A program made the position numbers and the translations under genes. Of a DNA stretch of 64,000 nucleotides, positions 1 through 9,552 are shown piece after piece. The notes under the pieces were generated by a model. It worked only from the letters and a program-made list of their open reading frames with translations, made no database searches and was not told the DNA's origin. Position 1 is the stretch's first letter, and each line of letters opens with the position of its first letter. The DNA is from Blastomonas natatoria (lineage in GTDB: Bacteria > Pseudomonadota > Alphaproteobacteria > Sphingomonadales > Sphingomonadaceae), in the NCBI RefSeq assembly GCF_003201955.1, contig NZ_QJJM01000003.1, positions 236,632 to 300,631 of the forward strand. The letters are read 5' to 3'.

Positions 1-1
1 G

Positions 2-1462
2 AGCGCGACCAATTATGACTTCAGCTATGTTCCCGGAACGCTGACGATCACCAAGGCGCTGCTGACGGTCACGGCCAATGATGCGACCCGCGAATATGGC
101 ATCGCCAACCCTGCGCTTTCCAGTACGATTTCTGGCTTGCGCAATGGCGACAGTCAGGCGGTGGTCAGCGGGCTCATACTCGCTACAACGGCCACACAAG
201 CCTCTGGCGTTGGCAGTTACGCGATTACCGCATCGGGCGGCAGCGCATTGAATTACGACTTCAACTATGTCCCCGGCACGCTTGTCATCAACCCGGCAAC
301 GCTGACGGTGACGGTCGACAGCCGAACGCGGCCCTATGGTGCGCCCAATCCGGCCCTGACCGCCAGCATCGCGGGCTTCCGCAATGGCGATGACGATGCC
401 GTCGTCTCGGGTCTCAGGCTCAGCACCGCGGCCAATGTTCGCAGCGATGTCGGCAGCTACGTCATCACCGGTTCGGGCGCCTCGGCAGCCAATTACCGGT
501 TCGATTACGTTCCCGGTGCGCTGACCATCACCAAGGCTATGGTGCAGGTGCGCGTCAACAATGCCAGCCGCGAATATGGCCTCGCCAACCCTGCCTTCAG
601 CGCCGTTTTCACGGGTCTGCGCAACGGTGACAATGCAAGCGTCATCAGCGGGCTGACGTTCGGCACTTCGGCCACCATCGGCTCGGATGTCGGCAGCTAT
701 GCGATCACTGCGTCGGACGCCTCCGCGCTCAATTATGACTTCAGCTATATCCCCGGGCGCCTGACGATCAGCCAGGCACAGTTGTTGATCACCGCCGACA
801 ACAAGACCATGACCCAGGGCAGCGGCTTGCCGACGCTGACCGTTAGCTATTCCGGCCTGCGCAATGGCGACACGGCCGATGTGGTGACCGGGCTGGTCCT
901 GCGGTCCTCGGGCGCTGGCGATGCAGCGCCTGGCCAGTATATCATCAACGCCTCGCGTGGCAGCGCTCGCAACTACCGGATCACCTATCGCCCCGGCGTT
1001 CTGATCGTGCTGCCGAATATTGCGCCGCCGCCGCAGGATCCGCCGGGAACAGGTGGAACACCGACCCCGCCCGATGTCGTCCGCCCGCCGATCATCGTGA
1101 CCGTGCCTCCGGTGACGTTGCCCATTGCCGGCGGCAATCCGCCGCCTGCGACCGACGCTGCTCCGCCAGCAGGCGGCACGACACCCAGCCAACCCCCCAG
1201 CGGCACCATCTCTCCTGTCGTCACCCTGCCATCTCAGGGGACGGTCGTTCTGCCGGCATCCCCCCAGGAAACGACCCCGCTGCAGGTGCTGCAGGGCTTG
1301 TCCAATCCGCTCCCCGTGCTGCTGGCGCCCGAGCTCAGCCCGGCGGCTGAGGCCGGTCAGAACAGTCCGGCGCAGGGCGATGGACAGCCCGGTGGCTGCG
1401 AGTATATCAGCCTGTGCAACGGCACGGCGGCCCCCTTGTGGACATGGCAGCCTGCCCAGTGA
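2..1462 (+). CDS. MBG-repeat exoprotein, C-terminal part (partial at window start)
   Basis: The reading frame is open from base 2, so the gene begins outside the window and 486 residues are visible. The visible part is a run of 80-residue MBG-type beta repeats, each with a REYG.ANPA-like start, a GLRNGD core, a GSYAI turn and a NYDF.YVPG.L.I end. A proline-rich stretch (about residues 335-430) and a short tail with two cysteines follow. MBG repeats are typical of very large surface-exposed or secreted adhesin-like proteins, often exported by two-partner secretion in sphingomonads. The amino-terminal secretion domain is not in the window, so the export route is inferred. The IalB-like gene starts 15 bases after the stop and may be co-transcribed. 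Confidence 0.85.
   Translation, partial: SATNYDFSYVPGTLTITKALLTVTANDATREYGIANPALSSTISGLRNGDSQAVVSGLILATTATQASGVGSYAITASGGSALNYDFNYVPGTLVINPATLTVTVDSRTRPYGAPNPALTASIAGFRNGDDDAVVSGLRLSTAANVRSDVGSYVITGSGASAANYRFDYVPGALTITKAMVQVRVNNASREYGLANPAFSAVFTGLRNGDNASVISGLTFGTSATIGSDVGSYAITASDASALNYDFSYIPGRLTISQAQLLITADNKTMTQGSGLPTLTVSYSGLRNGDTADVVTGLVLRSSGAGDAAPGQYIINASRGSARNYRITYRPGVLIVLPNIAPPPQDPPGTGGTPTPPDVVRPPIIVTVPPVTLPIAGGNPPPATDAAPPAGGTTPSQPPSGTISPVVTLPSQGTVVLPASPQETTPLQVLQGLSNPLPVLLAPELSPAAEAGQNSPAQGDGQPGGCEYISLCNGTAAPLWTWQPAQ
11..970 (+). repeat. Tandem 240-bp MBG coding repeats
   Basis: The segment encoding NY(D/R)F.Y(V/I)PG recurs with its first base at 11, 251, 491, 731 and 971. This is an exact 240-base (80-codon) period with no indel across four units. 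Units differ by many substitutions, so the phase is conserved although the sequences have diverged. The array probably continues upstream of the window. Confidence 0.85.
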
Positions 1463-1476
1463 AGAAAGTGAATTGC

Positions 1477-2040
1477 ATGCGTTTCGTGTTCCGTTCGGCG
1501 GCTCTGGCGCTTGGGGCGGCCCTGGTTTCGGCACCGCTCGTGGCGCAGACGGCAAAGCCCGCAGCGCCTGCAGCGTCCGCAGCCACCCCGACAGCCCCGC
1601 AGGCGATCACGCCCAAGATGGGCGCCGATGGCGCCAAGCCCTGGGCATCGGGCTGCAAGGGGACGGGAGAGCAGGAAATCTGCGATGCCGTGCAGTCGCT
1701 GATCGACGAGGCCAATGGCAAGGAAGTGATCCGCGTCGCGATTGCCCGCCAGAAGGCAACGGGCAAGACCGGGTTGCTGGTCAAGGTGCCGCTGGGCGTG
1801 CGGCTGGATACTGGCGCCCTGATGCAGGTCGACGGCGATCAGGCCAAGGCCATCGACAAGATCATCTTCAGCCGCTGCCTGCCCGAAGGGTGCATCGGCG
1901 AGAAGCCGCTGGCCGCGACCGATATCGATCATCTCAAGAAGGCCAAGAAGCTCGAGCTGGTCTTTCTCGACCTTGAAGGCAAGCCCATCGTGATCAACGT
2001 CGTGCCGACGGGTCTCGCAACGGCGCTTGCCTCCTTCTGA
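1477..2040 (+). CDS. Invasion-associated locus B (IalB)-like periplasmic protein
   Basis: The product is 187 residues, beginning [20 protein letters not shown] and giving a clear signal peptide cleaved near VAQ-T. An alanine/proline linker follows, then a compact domain with two cysteine pairs ([11 protein letters not shown] and RCLPEGC) that fits the IalB family of small secreted alphaproteobacterial proteins. The role of that family outside Bartonella is poorly defined. The ATG at 1477 is preferred over an ATG at 1444 because it begins the signal peptide and follows a GAAGAAAG purine stretch. It lies directly behind the MBG exoprotein, so a shared envelope function is possible but inferred. 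Confidence 0.7.
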   Translation: MRFVFRSAALALGAALVSAPLVAQTAKPAAPAASAATPTAPQAITPKMGADGAKPWASGCKGTGEQEICDAVQSLIDEANGKEVIRVAIARQKATGKTGLLVKVPLGVRLDTGALMQVDGDQAKAIDKIIFSRCLPEGCIGEKPLAATDIDHLKKAKKLELVFLDLEGKPIVINVVPTGLATALASF

Positions 2041-2053
2041 CGAGGCCGGGGCA

Positions 2054-2476
2054 ATGACCATCCGACCGTTTCATCTCGCCTTTCCGGTCGATGATCTGGA
2101 CGCTGCGCGCCATTTCTATCGCGAGCTGCTCGGCTGTGGCGAGGGGCGATCGTCCGACCAGTGGATCGACTTCGACCTTTACGGCCACCAGATCGTTGCG
2201 CATCTCGACCCGGAAGCGAGCGCGCGGCGCACACACCACAATCCCGTCGATGGCCATGATGTGCCGGTGCCGCATTTCGGGGTCGTGCTGACGATGGACG
2301 ATTTTGATGCGCTGGCCGATCGGCTGAGGGCGGCGGGTACGCGCTTCGTCATCGAGCCGCATATCCGCTTTGCAGGGCAAGTCGGTGAGCAGGCGACAAT
2401 GTTCTTCCACGACCCGGCGGGCAATGCGCTGGAGTTCAAGGCCTTTGCCGACGACGCAATGCTGTTTGCGAGCTGA
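2054..2476 (+). CDS. VOC (glyoxalase/dioxygenase) superfamily protein
   Basis: The 140-residue single-domain protein starts with the typical [26 protein letters not shown] signature and ends with the [15 protein letters not shown] strand carrying a metal-ligand glutamate. A VPHFGV segment supplies a candidate histidine ligand. These small vicinal-oxygen-chelate proteins bind a metal and act on diverse small molecules, and the substrate cannot be read from sequence. The ATG at 2054 follows GAGGCCGGGG, 13 bases after the upstream stop, so it may be the last gene of the short rightward operon. Confidence 0.8.
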   Translation: MTIRPFHLAFPVDDLDAARHFYRELLGCGEGRSSDQWIDFDLYGHQIVAHLDPEASARRTHHNPVDGHDVPVPHFGVVLTMDDFDALADRLRAAGTRFVIEPHIRFAGQVGEQATMFFHDPAGNALEFKAFADDAMLFAS

Positions 2477-2505
2477 ACCTGTTCCGGCTCTCGCCGCAGA
2501 GCCGT

Positions 2506-3819
2506 TCAGTCGACCGTCAGGTCCACCGGCAGCGTCGGTTCGCTGATCACACGCTCCATCGCGGCCCAGCGTGCCGTGGCATCGGCCCCGGCGGCCTCGA
2601 CATGGGCCTGTACCATGTCCTGGCCGAGGCCATAGTTGATGACATAGCTGCGATAGGTGTCGGTAAAGCCGATCGACTGCCTGGCCCGCGCCTCGCTCAT
2701 CAGCTGGTATTTCTGCGTCAGCGCAATCGCCTTTGCGCGGTCGATCTGTCCATCGAGATACATTTGCGCGATGGTAAAGCGTGCGCCGCGCAGCCCTGCC
2801 AGCGCCTTTTGCAGTTGCGCCAGGCGGGCAGCATCGGCGGTCGAAAGTCCTGCCAGCGGATAGAGCTCGCGCATTTCGAAGGCCAGCTTCTCGTCGCCCG
2901 GAAAGGCAAGATCGATGCCGTAATTGGCCGAGCCCTCGGCAATCAGGCTCTGCGGACTGTAAAGCGGATAGACGCTGTATTCCATCCATCCGCGCGCGCG
3001 CATCAGCCGCTGCTCGAGCAGATAGTTGAGCGCGTGATGGCCGGGATAGCCCTCATGACAGCCCAGATCGACCGCACGGGTGATACGGATCGGCAGATCC
3101 GTGTTGATCTGGATCAGGCTGGCGAGATTGCCCTGATAATAATTGTAACCGCTCCATGGCTTGCCGGTGACGAACTCCATCCTGAAGCTTTCGCCCTGCG
3201 GCAGCGGAATATGCGCGGCGGTTCGTGCCCGGCACTCGGCGATCGCACGGTCGAACACGGGTTTCAGCCGGTCGGAGGGGATGACGAAGCGATCCTGAAA
3301 GGCATCGACGCGCTCGGCCAGCGTGCCGGAACCGGGCAACAGCGCCTCGATCTCGGCCAGCACCGGATCATAGCTCGCCAGCGGCTGAATATCGGGCGTC
3401 GCGCCGAACAGGCCGAGCGATTCCTGGCGGAAGGAGAGCTTTTCGCCGCGCAGCATCCTGAGGCGCGTTCGCGCGGCGTTGAGTTGGGCGCGCAGGAACT
3501 TTGCGCGGCGCTGGACCATGATCTCGCGGCCGGAGACGTCGATCGCGGCGAGCTGCGCGTCGAGCGTGTCGACCGCCAGGGCGAGCGCTGCAAGGTCGCG
3601 GGGATCGGCCTCGGCCTGCTTCTTCCAATCCGCCGGACCATAATAGGCATCGATATAGCCATTCTCGTGCGTGCCGATTTCCAGCGACAGCATCACATAC
3701 TGGCGCGCGATGTCATTCAGCGGATCGGCGGTCCTGCTGCTGCCAGGCGCAGGCTTCTGCACGCAGGCGGCGCAGGCGAGGACCAGCGCCAGCAGACCCC
3801 ATCGGGTGATCATCTTCAT
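2506..3819 (-). CDS. DUF885-family lipoprotein (putative metallopeptidase)
   Basis: The 437-residue protein begins MKMITRWGLLALVLACAACV, a lipoprotein signal with a lipobox ending at Cys19. The DUF885 hallmark HEGYPGHH sits past the middle of the chain, and this HExxH-like motif suggests zinc peptidase chemistry. The protein is expected to be membrane-anchored facing the periplasm. Its ATG overlaps the stop of nhaA by an ATGA tetranucleotide, so the two are translationally coupled. The substrate is unknown, and family membership is firmer than the enzymatic assignment. Confidence 0.82.
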   Translation of the reverse strand: MKMITRWGLLALVLACAACVQKPAPGSSRTADPLNDIARQYVMLSLEIGTHENGYIDAYYGPADWKKQAEADPRDLAALALAVDTLDAQLAAIDVSGREIMVQRRAKFLRAQLNAARTRLRMLRGEKLSFRQESLGLFGATPDIQPLASYDPVLAEIEALLPGSGTLAERVDAFQDRFVIPSDRLKPVFDRAIAECRARTAAHIPLPQGESFRMEFVTGKPWSGYNYYQGNLASLIQINTDLPIRITRAVDLGCHEGYPGHHALNYLLEQRLMRARGWMEYSVYPLYSPQSLIAEGSANYGIDLAFPGDEKLAFEMRELYPLAGLSTADAARLAQLQKALAGLRGARFTIAQMYLDGQIDRAKAIALTQKYQLMSEARARQSIGFTDTYRSYVINYGLGQDMVQAHVEAAGADATARWAAMERVISEPTLPVDLTVD

Positions 3820-5120
3820 GCGCGCACCGCTTCCTCATCGTCATCGCACTCCAAGCTTTCGACATCGCCGTCGGTGCGCACCTCTTCTTCCTGCTCGAGT
3901 TCCTCCTTGATGTGCAAGGGGTGAAGCGGACAGACGCGCAGGATTGTATAGCCCAGCAGCGCAGATACGACCGACCCCATGATGACCCCGATCTTGGCTT
4001 CGTCGATCAGCAATGCGTTGCCCGGAAAAGCGAGTGCGCCGATGAACAGGCTCATGGTGAAGCCGATGCCGCACAGCGCCGCGACCGCGTAAATCTGGAG
4101 CCAGGTCGCCCCGCGCAGCTTGCTGGCAATGCCCAGCTTCACTGCCAGCCAGACACTGCCGAAAATGCCGATCTGCTTGCCCAGGAAAAGGCCGCTGGCA
4201 ATGCCGAGCGGCACGGGTGCGAAGGCCTCGCTCAGCCCTACGCCTTCGAGCGAGACGCCCGCATTGGCAAAACCGAACAGCGGAATGATGAGGAAACTGC
4301 TCCACGGGGCAATGGCATGTTCCAGCCGATGCAGCGGGCTGTCATGGGCGTCGGGCGTTCCCGGCGTCTTGATGATCGGAATCATGAACGCGGCGAGCAC
4401 GCCCGCAATCGTCGCGTGTACGCCCGATTGCAGGATCGCGTACCACAGTATGACGGTGAGGATCAGATAGGGGATCAGGTTCATCACCCTGGCCCGGTTG
4501 AGGCCGTACATGACCGCCATGACCCCGGCTGCGGCGCCCAGCCACAAGGGTGCGAGACCTTCCGTGTAGAACAGGGCGATGATTGCCACCGCGCCCATAT
4601 CGTCAACGATCGCCACGGTGACCAGAAAGAGCTTGAGCGAGGTCGGCGCGCGCTTGCCGAGCAGGGCCAGCACGCCCATCGCAAAGGCGATGTCGGTGGC
4701 TGCCGGAATGGCCCAGCCGTTCAGGACGGCAGGATCACCCCCGGTTTCGATGAGATAGATGATCGCAGGCGCAGCCATGCCCGCGATCGCGGCGATGACC
4801 GGCAAGCGGCGCTTGTCCCAGGTCGAGAGGCGCCCGTCGACCAGCTCGCGCTTGATCTCCAGCCCCACATACAGGAAGAAGATGACCATCAGGCCGTCGT
4901 TGATCCACAGATGTGGCGTCATCGGTCCAAGCTTTGCCGTAAGCACCGGGCCCTGGATGTCATGCAGGACATGATGATACAGGTCGTAGAGCGGGCTGTT
5001 TGCGATCACCATGGCGATCGCGGCCGACAGGATGAGGATGATCCCGCCCGCCGCCTCGCTGTTGAGAAATTCGCGCAGGGCGGATCGATGCCCGTCGCCT
5101 GCATGCCCCTGTGCGCCCAT
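3816..5120 (-). CDS. nhaA: Na+/H+ antiporter NhaA
   Basis: The 434-residue inner-membrane antiporter shows the NhaA opening (FLNSEAAGGIILILSAAIAMVIANSP) and LWINDGLMVIFFLYVGLEIKREL. It also has the paired ion-binding aspartates in VAIVDDMGAVAIIALFY. It exchanges sodium for protons for pH and salt homeostasis. The start is the ATG whose complement lies at 5118-5120, preceded by GGGAG. The frame is open further upstream, but that stretch has no NhaA character. The carboxy-terminal tail after the last helix is rich in glutamate and aspartate. A DUF885 lipoprotein gene follows with a 4-base overlap. Confidence 0.95.
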   Translation of the reverse strand: MGAQGHAGDGHRSALREFLNSEAAGGIILILSAAIAMVIANSPLYDLYHHVLHDIQGPVLTAKLGPMTPHLWINDGLMVIFFLYVGLEIKRELVDGRLSTWDKRRLPVIAAIAGMAAPAIIYLIETGGDPAVLNGWAIPAATDIAFAMGVLALLGKRAPTSLKLFLVTVAIVDDMGAVAIIALFYTEGLAPLWLGAAAGVMAVMYGLNRARVMNLIPYLILTVILWYAILQSGVHATIAGVLAAFMIPIIKTPGTPDAHDSPLHRLEHAIAPWSSFLIIPLFGFANAGVSLEGVGLSEAFAPVPLGIASGLFLGKQIGIFGSVWLAVKLGIASKLRGATWLQIYAVAALCGIGFTMSLFIGALAFPGNALLIDEAKIGVIMGSVVSALLGYTILRVCPLHPLHIKEELEQEEEVRTDGDVESLECDDDEEAVRA

Positions 5121-5329
5121 GTCTGCTCCCGTTTGTGCTGCCCGAACGTGCCTGACCGGATCGGCCCTGCAAGGGCGAATTCCCCGCGTTTCGGGGCAGG
5201 TCAGTCGGTGATGCGCCAACGCACGAGCAGCAAAAGCGCTGCTGACGGCTGGCACGGTAATGATCAAACGTCTATCGGCAAAGATCGGGCGGGTCCAGTC
5301 CCGGACGGGTAATGCAAGGGTGAAGCTCC
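5121..5329. promoter_or_regulatory. Divergent intergenic region nhaA / DUF389 gene
   Basis: These 209 bases separate the divergent nhaA and DUF389 genes and must hold both promoters. I see short GC-rich hairpins (for example around 5180-5200) but no promoter close enough to consensus to place. Confidence 0.4.
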
Positions 5330-6889
5330 ATGTCTCAATCCACAAGCAGTGATGCCGCAGCGCAGGCGGTTCCCGGCAACGGCACGAGCCTGGGGCGCTT
5401 TGCCGCCCGCGTGGCCGGGCCCCTGGGCGGGTGGTGGCGGGCTAGCGTCATTCCGTCAATCGAGCATCGCGCGGTCATCGCCAAGGTCGATGACGAGGCC
5501 AGCCTGACGCCACGCTATGCGTTCATGATCCTCATGTCGGCCGGTATTGCCGTATTGGGGCTGCTGCTCTCTTCCCCGGCAGTGGTCATCGGTGCGATGC
5601 TGATATCGCCGTTGATGGGGCCGATCATCGGTCTGGGCTTCGGCATGGCGCTGGTCGATGGCAACGAGATTCGTCGTACGGCCATGACACTTGCGGGCGG
5701 GGTGCTCCTTGCCATCCTGTTCTCCGCACTTGTCGTGTTCTTTTCGCCGATCAAGGACATAACACCCGAGATTGCCGCGCGAACGCGGCCCAATCTGTTC
5801 GACCTGCTGGTTGCGCTCTTCTCGGCGCTGGCCGGGGCCTATGCCATGATCCGGGGCCGCGAGGGCACGATTGTCGGTGTTGCGATCGCCACCGCGCTGA
5901 TGCCGCCGCTGGCCACGGTCGGCTTCGGTCTTGCGACGCTCAACGGGACCGTCTTCTTTGGGTCGCTGCTGCTGTTTGTCACCAACCTGATGACGATTGC
6001 GATTGCCGCTGCGATCATGGCCAGGCTCTACGGCTTCGGTCCCAAGCTGACGAGCCGGCAGAGCGGCATGCAGGCGGCCGTGATCATCGCGGTGTTGCTG
6101 GGGCTTGCGATACCGCTGGGCTATTCGCTCAGCCAGATCGCATGGGAAGCGCGCGCGCAGCGTCAGGCGCGCGATGTCCTGGCCGAACAATTCCCGCGCC
6201 AGGCCAAGATCGATCAGCTTGAGATCGATTTTTCCGGAGAGCCGCTGGCGGTTCGCGCGACGGTTCTGACGCCGGAATATCGTGCCAAGGCGGCAGCACA
6301 GGGCGAGACATTGCTGGCCAGGGCGCTGGGCCGCCCGGTCAAGCTCAGCCTCGACCAGTTCCGTGTCGGTACAGCCGCCGGAGACGCGGAGGCCGCTCAG
6401 ATTGCTTCGGCCTCGGCGCGCGAACAGACCCGCAAGGAGCGTGCAACCGCCGCTCTTGTCGGGCGCGAACTCGCCATTCTGGCTGGGGTCGCGCCAGAGG
6501 CGGTGCTGATCGATCGCGACAAGCGGCTGGCGCAGGTTCGCGCCGCATCATTGCCGGGAGCGACGCTGGCCACATATCGTGCCCTCGAACAACGCCTGGC
6601 TGCAGCCGAACCGCAATGGAAAATGCAGCTGGTTCCCCCGCCCCTGCCTTTGCCTGTTATTGGCATGGATGGAGATGAACTGACCGACGATGGCGCCGAT
6701 AATCTGGCGCTGGCAATATGGGCAGCGCGGCGGACCGGGATTCCGGTGATCGTTTCTGGACGTGCAAGTGTTTCGCAAATTGTTTTGACTAGGTTCAAAG
6801 AAGCAGGCATTGATATCGAAAGCAACGAATCATCGAACGTCGGTGACGATATTCGCCTGACATGGGCGTTACAAACCGAAGTGCGATGA
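5330..6889 (+). CDS. DUF389-family membrane protein
   Basis: The 519-residue protein has a cluster of hydrophobic helices from about residue 60 to 265 with the DUF389 signatures VVIGAMLISPLMGPIIGLGFG and VGVAIATALMPPLATVGFGL. A mostly soluble carboxy-terminal half of about 250 residues follows, containing two repeated alpha/beta segments. Function is unknown across the family, although members are sometimes linked to stress responses. AAGGGTGAAG lies just upstream of the ATG. The soluble domain ends close to the next gene, which starts about 20 bases later, so the two may share a transcript. Confidence 0.8.
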   Translation: MSQSTSSDAAAQAVPGNGTSLGRFAARVAGPLGGWWRASVIPSIEHRAVIAKVDDEASLTPRYAFMILMSAGIAVLGLLLSSPAVVIGAMLISPLMGPIIGLGFGMALVDGNEIRRTAMTLAGGVLLAILFSALVVFFSPIKDITPEIAARTRPNLFDLLVALFSALAGAYAMIRGREGTIVGVAIATALMPPLATVGFGLATLNGTVFFGSLLLFVTNLMTIAIAAAIMARLYGFGPKLTSRQSGMQAAVIIAVLLGLAIPLGYSLSQIAWEARAQRQARDVLAEQFPRQAKIDQLEIDFSGEPLAVRATVLTPEYRAKAAAQGETLLARALGRPVKLSLDQFRVGTAAGDAEAAQIASASAREQTRKERATAALVGRELAILAGVAPEAVLIDRDKRLAQVRAASLPGATLATYRALEQRLAAAEPQWKMQLVPPPLPLPVIGMDGDELTDDGADNLALAIWAARRTGIPVIVSGRASVSQIVLTRFKEAGIDIESNESSNVGDDIRLTWALQTEVR

Positions 6890-6910
6890 TGATCGCCGGG
6901 GGGCGAGCAT

Positions 6911-8374
6911 TTGGGCGCACAGGATGCAGTCGCAGAAGCTGGAATTGCTGAAGCGCTGCTCTCAGCGTTCTTTTCCAGCGCTGACCTGTTGGCGAGTGAG
7001 CTGTTGCTGTTCGCCGGGATCTGGTTCCTGATCGGTGCCATAGACGATTTTTCGCTCGATTTTGTCTGGTTGATCAATCACTTGCGTCCTGCGCGGCGGG
7101 TCCGGCGGCTGAATTCGGGCATGACTGCCAAGTCCATGCGCTTTGCGGTCTTTGTTCCGGCGTGGGATGAGGCCGATGTCATCGGCGACATGGTGGCACA
7201 TAGCCTGGCGCGCTGGTCCGGCGACAATTTCCGGCTTTATGTCGGCGCCTATGCCAATGATCCTGCCACGCATGCGGCGGCGCTTGGCGGTGCGAGGGGC
7301 GACAGGCGCCTGCGCCTGATGACCCTGGAAGCCGCCGGACCCAGCTCGAAGGCGGATTGCCTCAACCATCTGTGGCGGGCAATGCGGGCCGACGAGGTGC
7401 AGCAGGGCTGGGCCTTTGATGCGGTGGTGCTGCATGATGCCGAGGATGTCGTGCATCCTGCCGAGTTCGAGCTTTACCAGCACTGGCTTGCCGATCACGA
7501 TTTCGTCCAGATCCCGGTATGGCCGCTGATCGATCCTGCCTCGCGTCTGATTGGCGGTCATTATGCGGATGAGTTTGCCGAGGCGCATTTGCGCAAGATG
7601 CCGGTGCGCAGTCGCCTGGGTGTGGCGATGCCGTGTGCCGGGGTGGGATGTGCTTTCCGCCATGACGTGCTGCTGGCGCTGGGTAGGGCATCGGGCGAGG
7701 ATGCGCCCTTTGCCACCGACAGTCTGACCGAGGACTATGAGCTGGGAATCCGCATCCACGAACGCGGCGGGCGTGGCGTGTTCGTGCGCGAACGCGATGC
7801 CGGCGGCGATCTGGTGGCTACCCGAGCCTTCTTTCCCGGCGAGCTGTCGGCCGCAGTCCGGCAAAAGACCCGGTGGATGATCGGGATCGCGCTATCCGGC
7901 TGGGACAGGACTGGCTGGGGCGGATCGATGGCCGACATCTGGATGCGCGCCCGAGATCGCAGGGCAGCGCTGGCCGCGCTGGTTCTGGTGGCAGGCTATC
8001 TGGGGTTGGCGCTCTGGGTGCTGGTGGCGATGGGGAGCTGGCTCGATATCTATCGGCCAGCGCCGCTCGATCCGGCTGCGCATGTGCTGCTGGTGGCAAC
8101 GGGTTGTACCCTGGTCTGGCGACTGCTGGTCCGCGCCGCATGCACCGGATGGAACCACGGCTGGACGGAGGCGCTCTGGTCGCTGCCGCGTGCGTTCGTG
8201 AGCAATATCATCGCGGTGATGGCCGCGCGCCGGGCGCTCGTCGCCTATACTGCCAGCCTGAGGGGGGCGCGCCTGGCGTGGGACAAGACGCGCCATCGCA
8301 TTCCATCAGCATCCCATCTGCAACAGGGCGCAATTCCTGCCCCTGGTCCCGCCCGGGACGAAGGGCATGGCTGA
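6911..8374 (+). CDS. nfrB: NfrB-like membrane glycosyltransferase
   Basis: The 487-residue family-2-type glycosyltransferase has an amino-terminal helix, then a catalytic domain with HDAED (about residue 174), TEDYE (residues 273-277) and QKTRWMIGI (about 318), the last matching the Q..RW motif of processive enzymes. Two or three helices follow. The sequence best fits the N4-adsorption protein B family, which makes an envelope polysaccharide with NfrA. Escherichia coli NfrB is about 745 residues and carries a cytoplasmic c-di-GMP-binding MshEN domain; that part is absent here. The start is TTG, 21 bases after the DUF389 stop. It overlaps the next gene by 8 bases. Confidence 0.82.
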   Translation: MGAQDAVAEAGIAEALLSAFFSSADLLASELLLFAGIWFLIGAIDDFSLDFVWLINHLRPARRVRRLNSGMTAKSMRFAVFVPAWDEADVIGDMVAHSLARWSGDNFRLYVGAYANDPATHAAALGGARGDRRLRLMTLEAAGPSSKADCLNHLWRAMRADEVQQGWAFDAVVLHDAEDVVHPAEFELYQHWLADHDFVQIPVWPLIDPASRLIGGHYADEFAEAHLRKMPVRSRLGVAMPCAGVGCAFRHDVLLALGRASGEDAPFATDSLTEDYELGIRIHERGGRGVFVRERDAGGDLVATRAFFPGELSAAVRQKTRWMIGIALSGWDRTGWGGSMADIWMRARDRRAALAALVLVAGYLGLALWVLVAMGSWLDIYRPAPLDPAAHVLLVATGCTLVWRLLVRAACTGWNHGWTEALWSLPRAFVSNIIAVMAARRALVAYTASLRGARLAWDKTRHRIPSASHLQQGAIPAPGPARDEGHG

Positions 8375-9482
8375 ACTTGCTTCACCGCCTGTCGCCAAGG
8401 CGCGATGGCATGGTCAGCCGCTGGTCTTTCTGTGCACCGTGATCATCGTCTGGACCTTCGCTCGCGTGATCCACCACTGGCCCGACGGGAGCCTGGCGAT
8501 CGTCATGCCCCGGTCCGATCCAGTCGTCGCCAGAGCGTTCGGCGAGACGTCCGGGCAGGGCCATAGGGTGCTGGATATGGATCAGCCGCGATTGCGGGCG
8601 CGCACGTTCGGCCCGGCCGGACGGCCAGCGCCTTCCGCTTTGGCGCCAGCGCCGTCATCAGGCGCATGGACTGGCAGGACGACGCCGGACGCCGATCGAT
8701 CGGTGGAATGGAAGGAAGGGCGCGCCGTGCAAGCTGCGGTCGCGCAACTGCCCCGCGCACCGCAGGAGGCCATCTTCCTGCCGCCGCCGGGCCAGGGCAT
8801 GCGTGAGGGGGGTGGCCGGTGGTCGGTCTATGGCTGGACGCTGGTGCGGCAGGGCGATGCCAGCGCCAGCCTGGCTCCCGGAGGGCAATATGGTGGCAGC
8901 CAGGCCGGGCTGGTGGTGCAATGGACGCTCGCCGATACGCGGAACCGGCCCGCGCTCTATGCGCGAGCCACGTCGGCGCTGGCCCGCAGCGATGACCGCA
9001 CCCTGGCGCTGGGCCTGTCGGCAAGGCCGATTGCCGGGCTGCCGATCGACCTTGCCGTCGAACGACGGTTTGCGCTTGTCGAAGGACAGCGGGATCGGCT
9101 GGCACTGCTGGCGGTAGGCGGCGCCGGCAGTGTCGTGGAGCGGACCGGCACCCGGATCGAGGCTTATGGCCAGGCCGGAATGGTCGGGATCGGACGGCGA
9201 CAGGCTTTCTTCGATCTCCAGGCGACCGCAATGCAGCCCGTCCATCGCCGCAAGACGACAGCATTCGCGCTCGGCGGCGGCCTCTGGGCCGGCGGCCAGC
9301 AGAATCCCGATGGGCAGGGTGGCAAGCCCTGGGTGCATCGCGTCGATATCGGTCCGCGCGCTGCCCTCACTTTTCCGGTAGACCGAGGCGCGCTCACCCT
9401 TGCGCTCGACTGGCGGCAACGGATCGATGGCGATGCGCGCCCGGCATCGGGTGCGGCGCTGACCTTGTCCGCGGGTTTTTGA
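8367..9482 (+). CDS. Envelope protein with NfrA C-terminal-like barrel domain
   Basis: The 371-residue product has one hydrophobic helix near the start (about residues 18-33), a proline/alanine-rich linker to about residue 150, and a carboxy-terminal half of alternating beta strands ending in ALTLSAGF, an outer-membrane barrel-like finish. The overlap with the NfrB-like gene and the barrel character fit the NfrA carboxy-terminal domain family. The long tetratricopeptide-like part of NfrA is missing. It probably forms or anchors an export channel for the polymer made by the upstream enzyme, but this is inferred from context. Confidence 0.6.
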   Translation: MAELASPPVAKARWHGQPLVFLCTVIIVWTFARVIHHWPDGSLAIVMPRSDPVVARAFGETSGQGHRVLDMDQPRLRARTFGPAGRPAPSALAPAPSSGAWTGRTTPDADRSVEWKEGRAVQAAVAQLPRAPQEAIFLPPPGQGMREGGGRWSVYGWTLVRQGDASASLAPGGQYGGSQAGLVVQWTLADTRNRPALYARATSALARSDDRTLALGLSARPIAGLPIDLAVERRFALVEGQRDRLALLAVGGAGSVVERTGTRIEAYGQAGMVGIGRRQAFFDLQATAMQPVHRRKTTAFALGGGLWAGGQQNPDGQGGKPWVHRVDIGPRAALTFPVDRGALTLALDWRQRIDGDARPASGAALTLSAGF

Positions 9483-9552
9483 AGGAAAAGCCGACCAAAT
9501 CATTGCTAGCCCCTTCTGCTGATCGGTCAAAGCCGCTAGCGTTTGCAGGCTC

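Noticed and set aside
2602-3924. Open frame antisense to the DUF885 gene
   Set aside because: The minus strand has a lipobox and the HEGYPGHH motif and is coupled to nhaA; the plus frame is a shadow.
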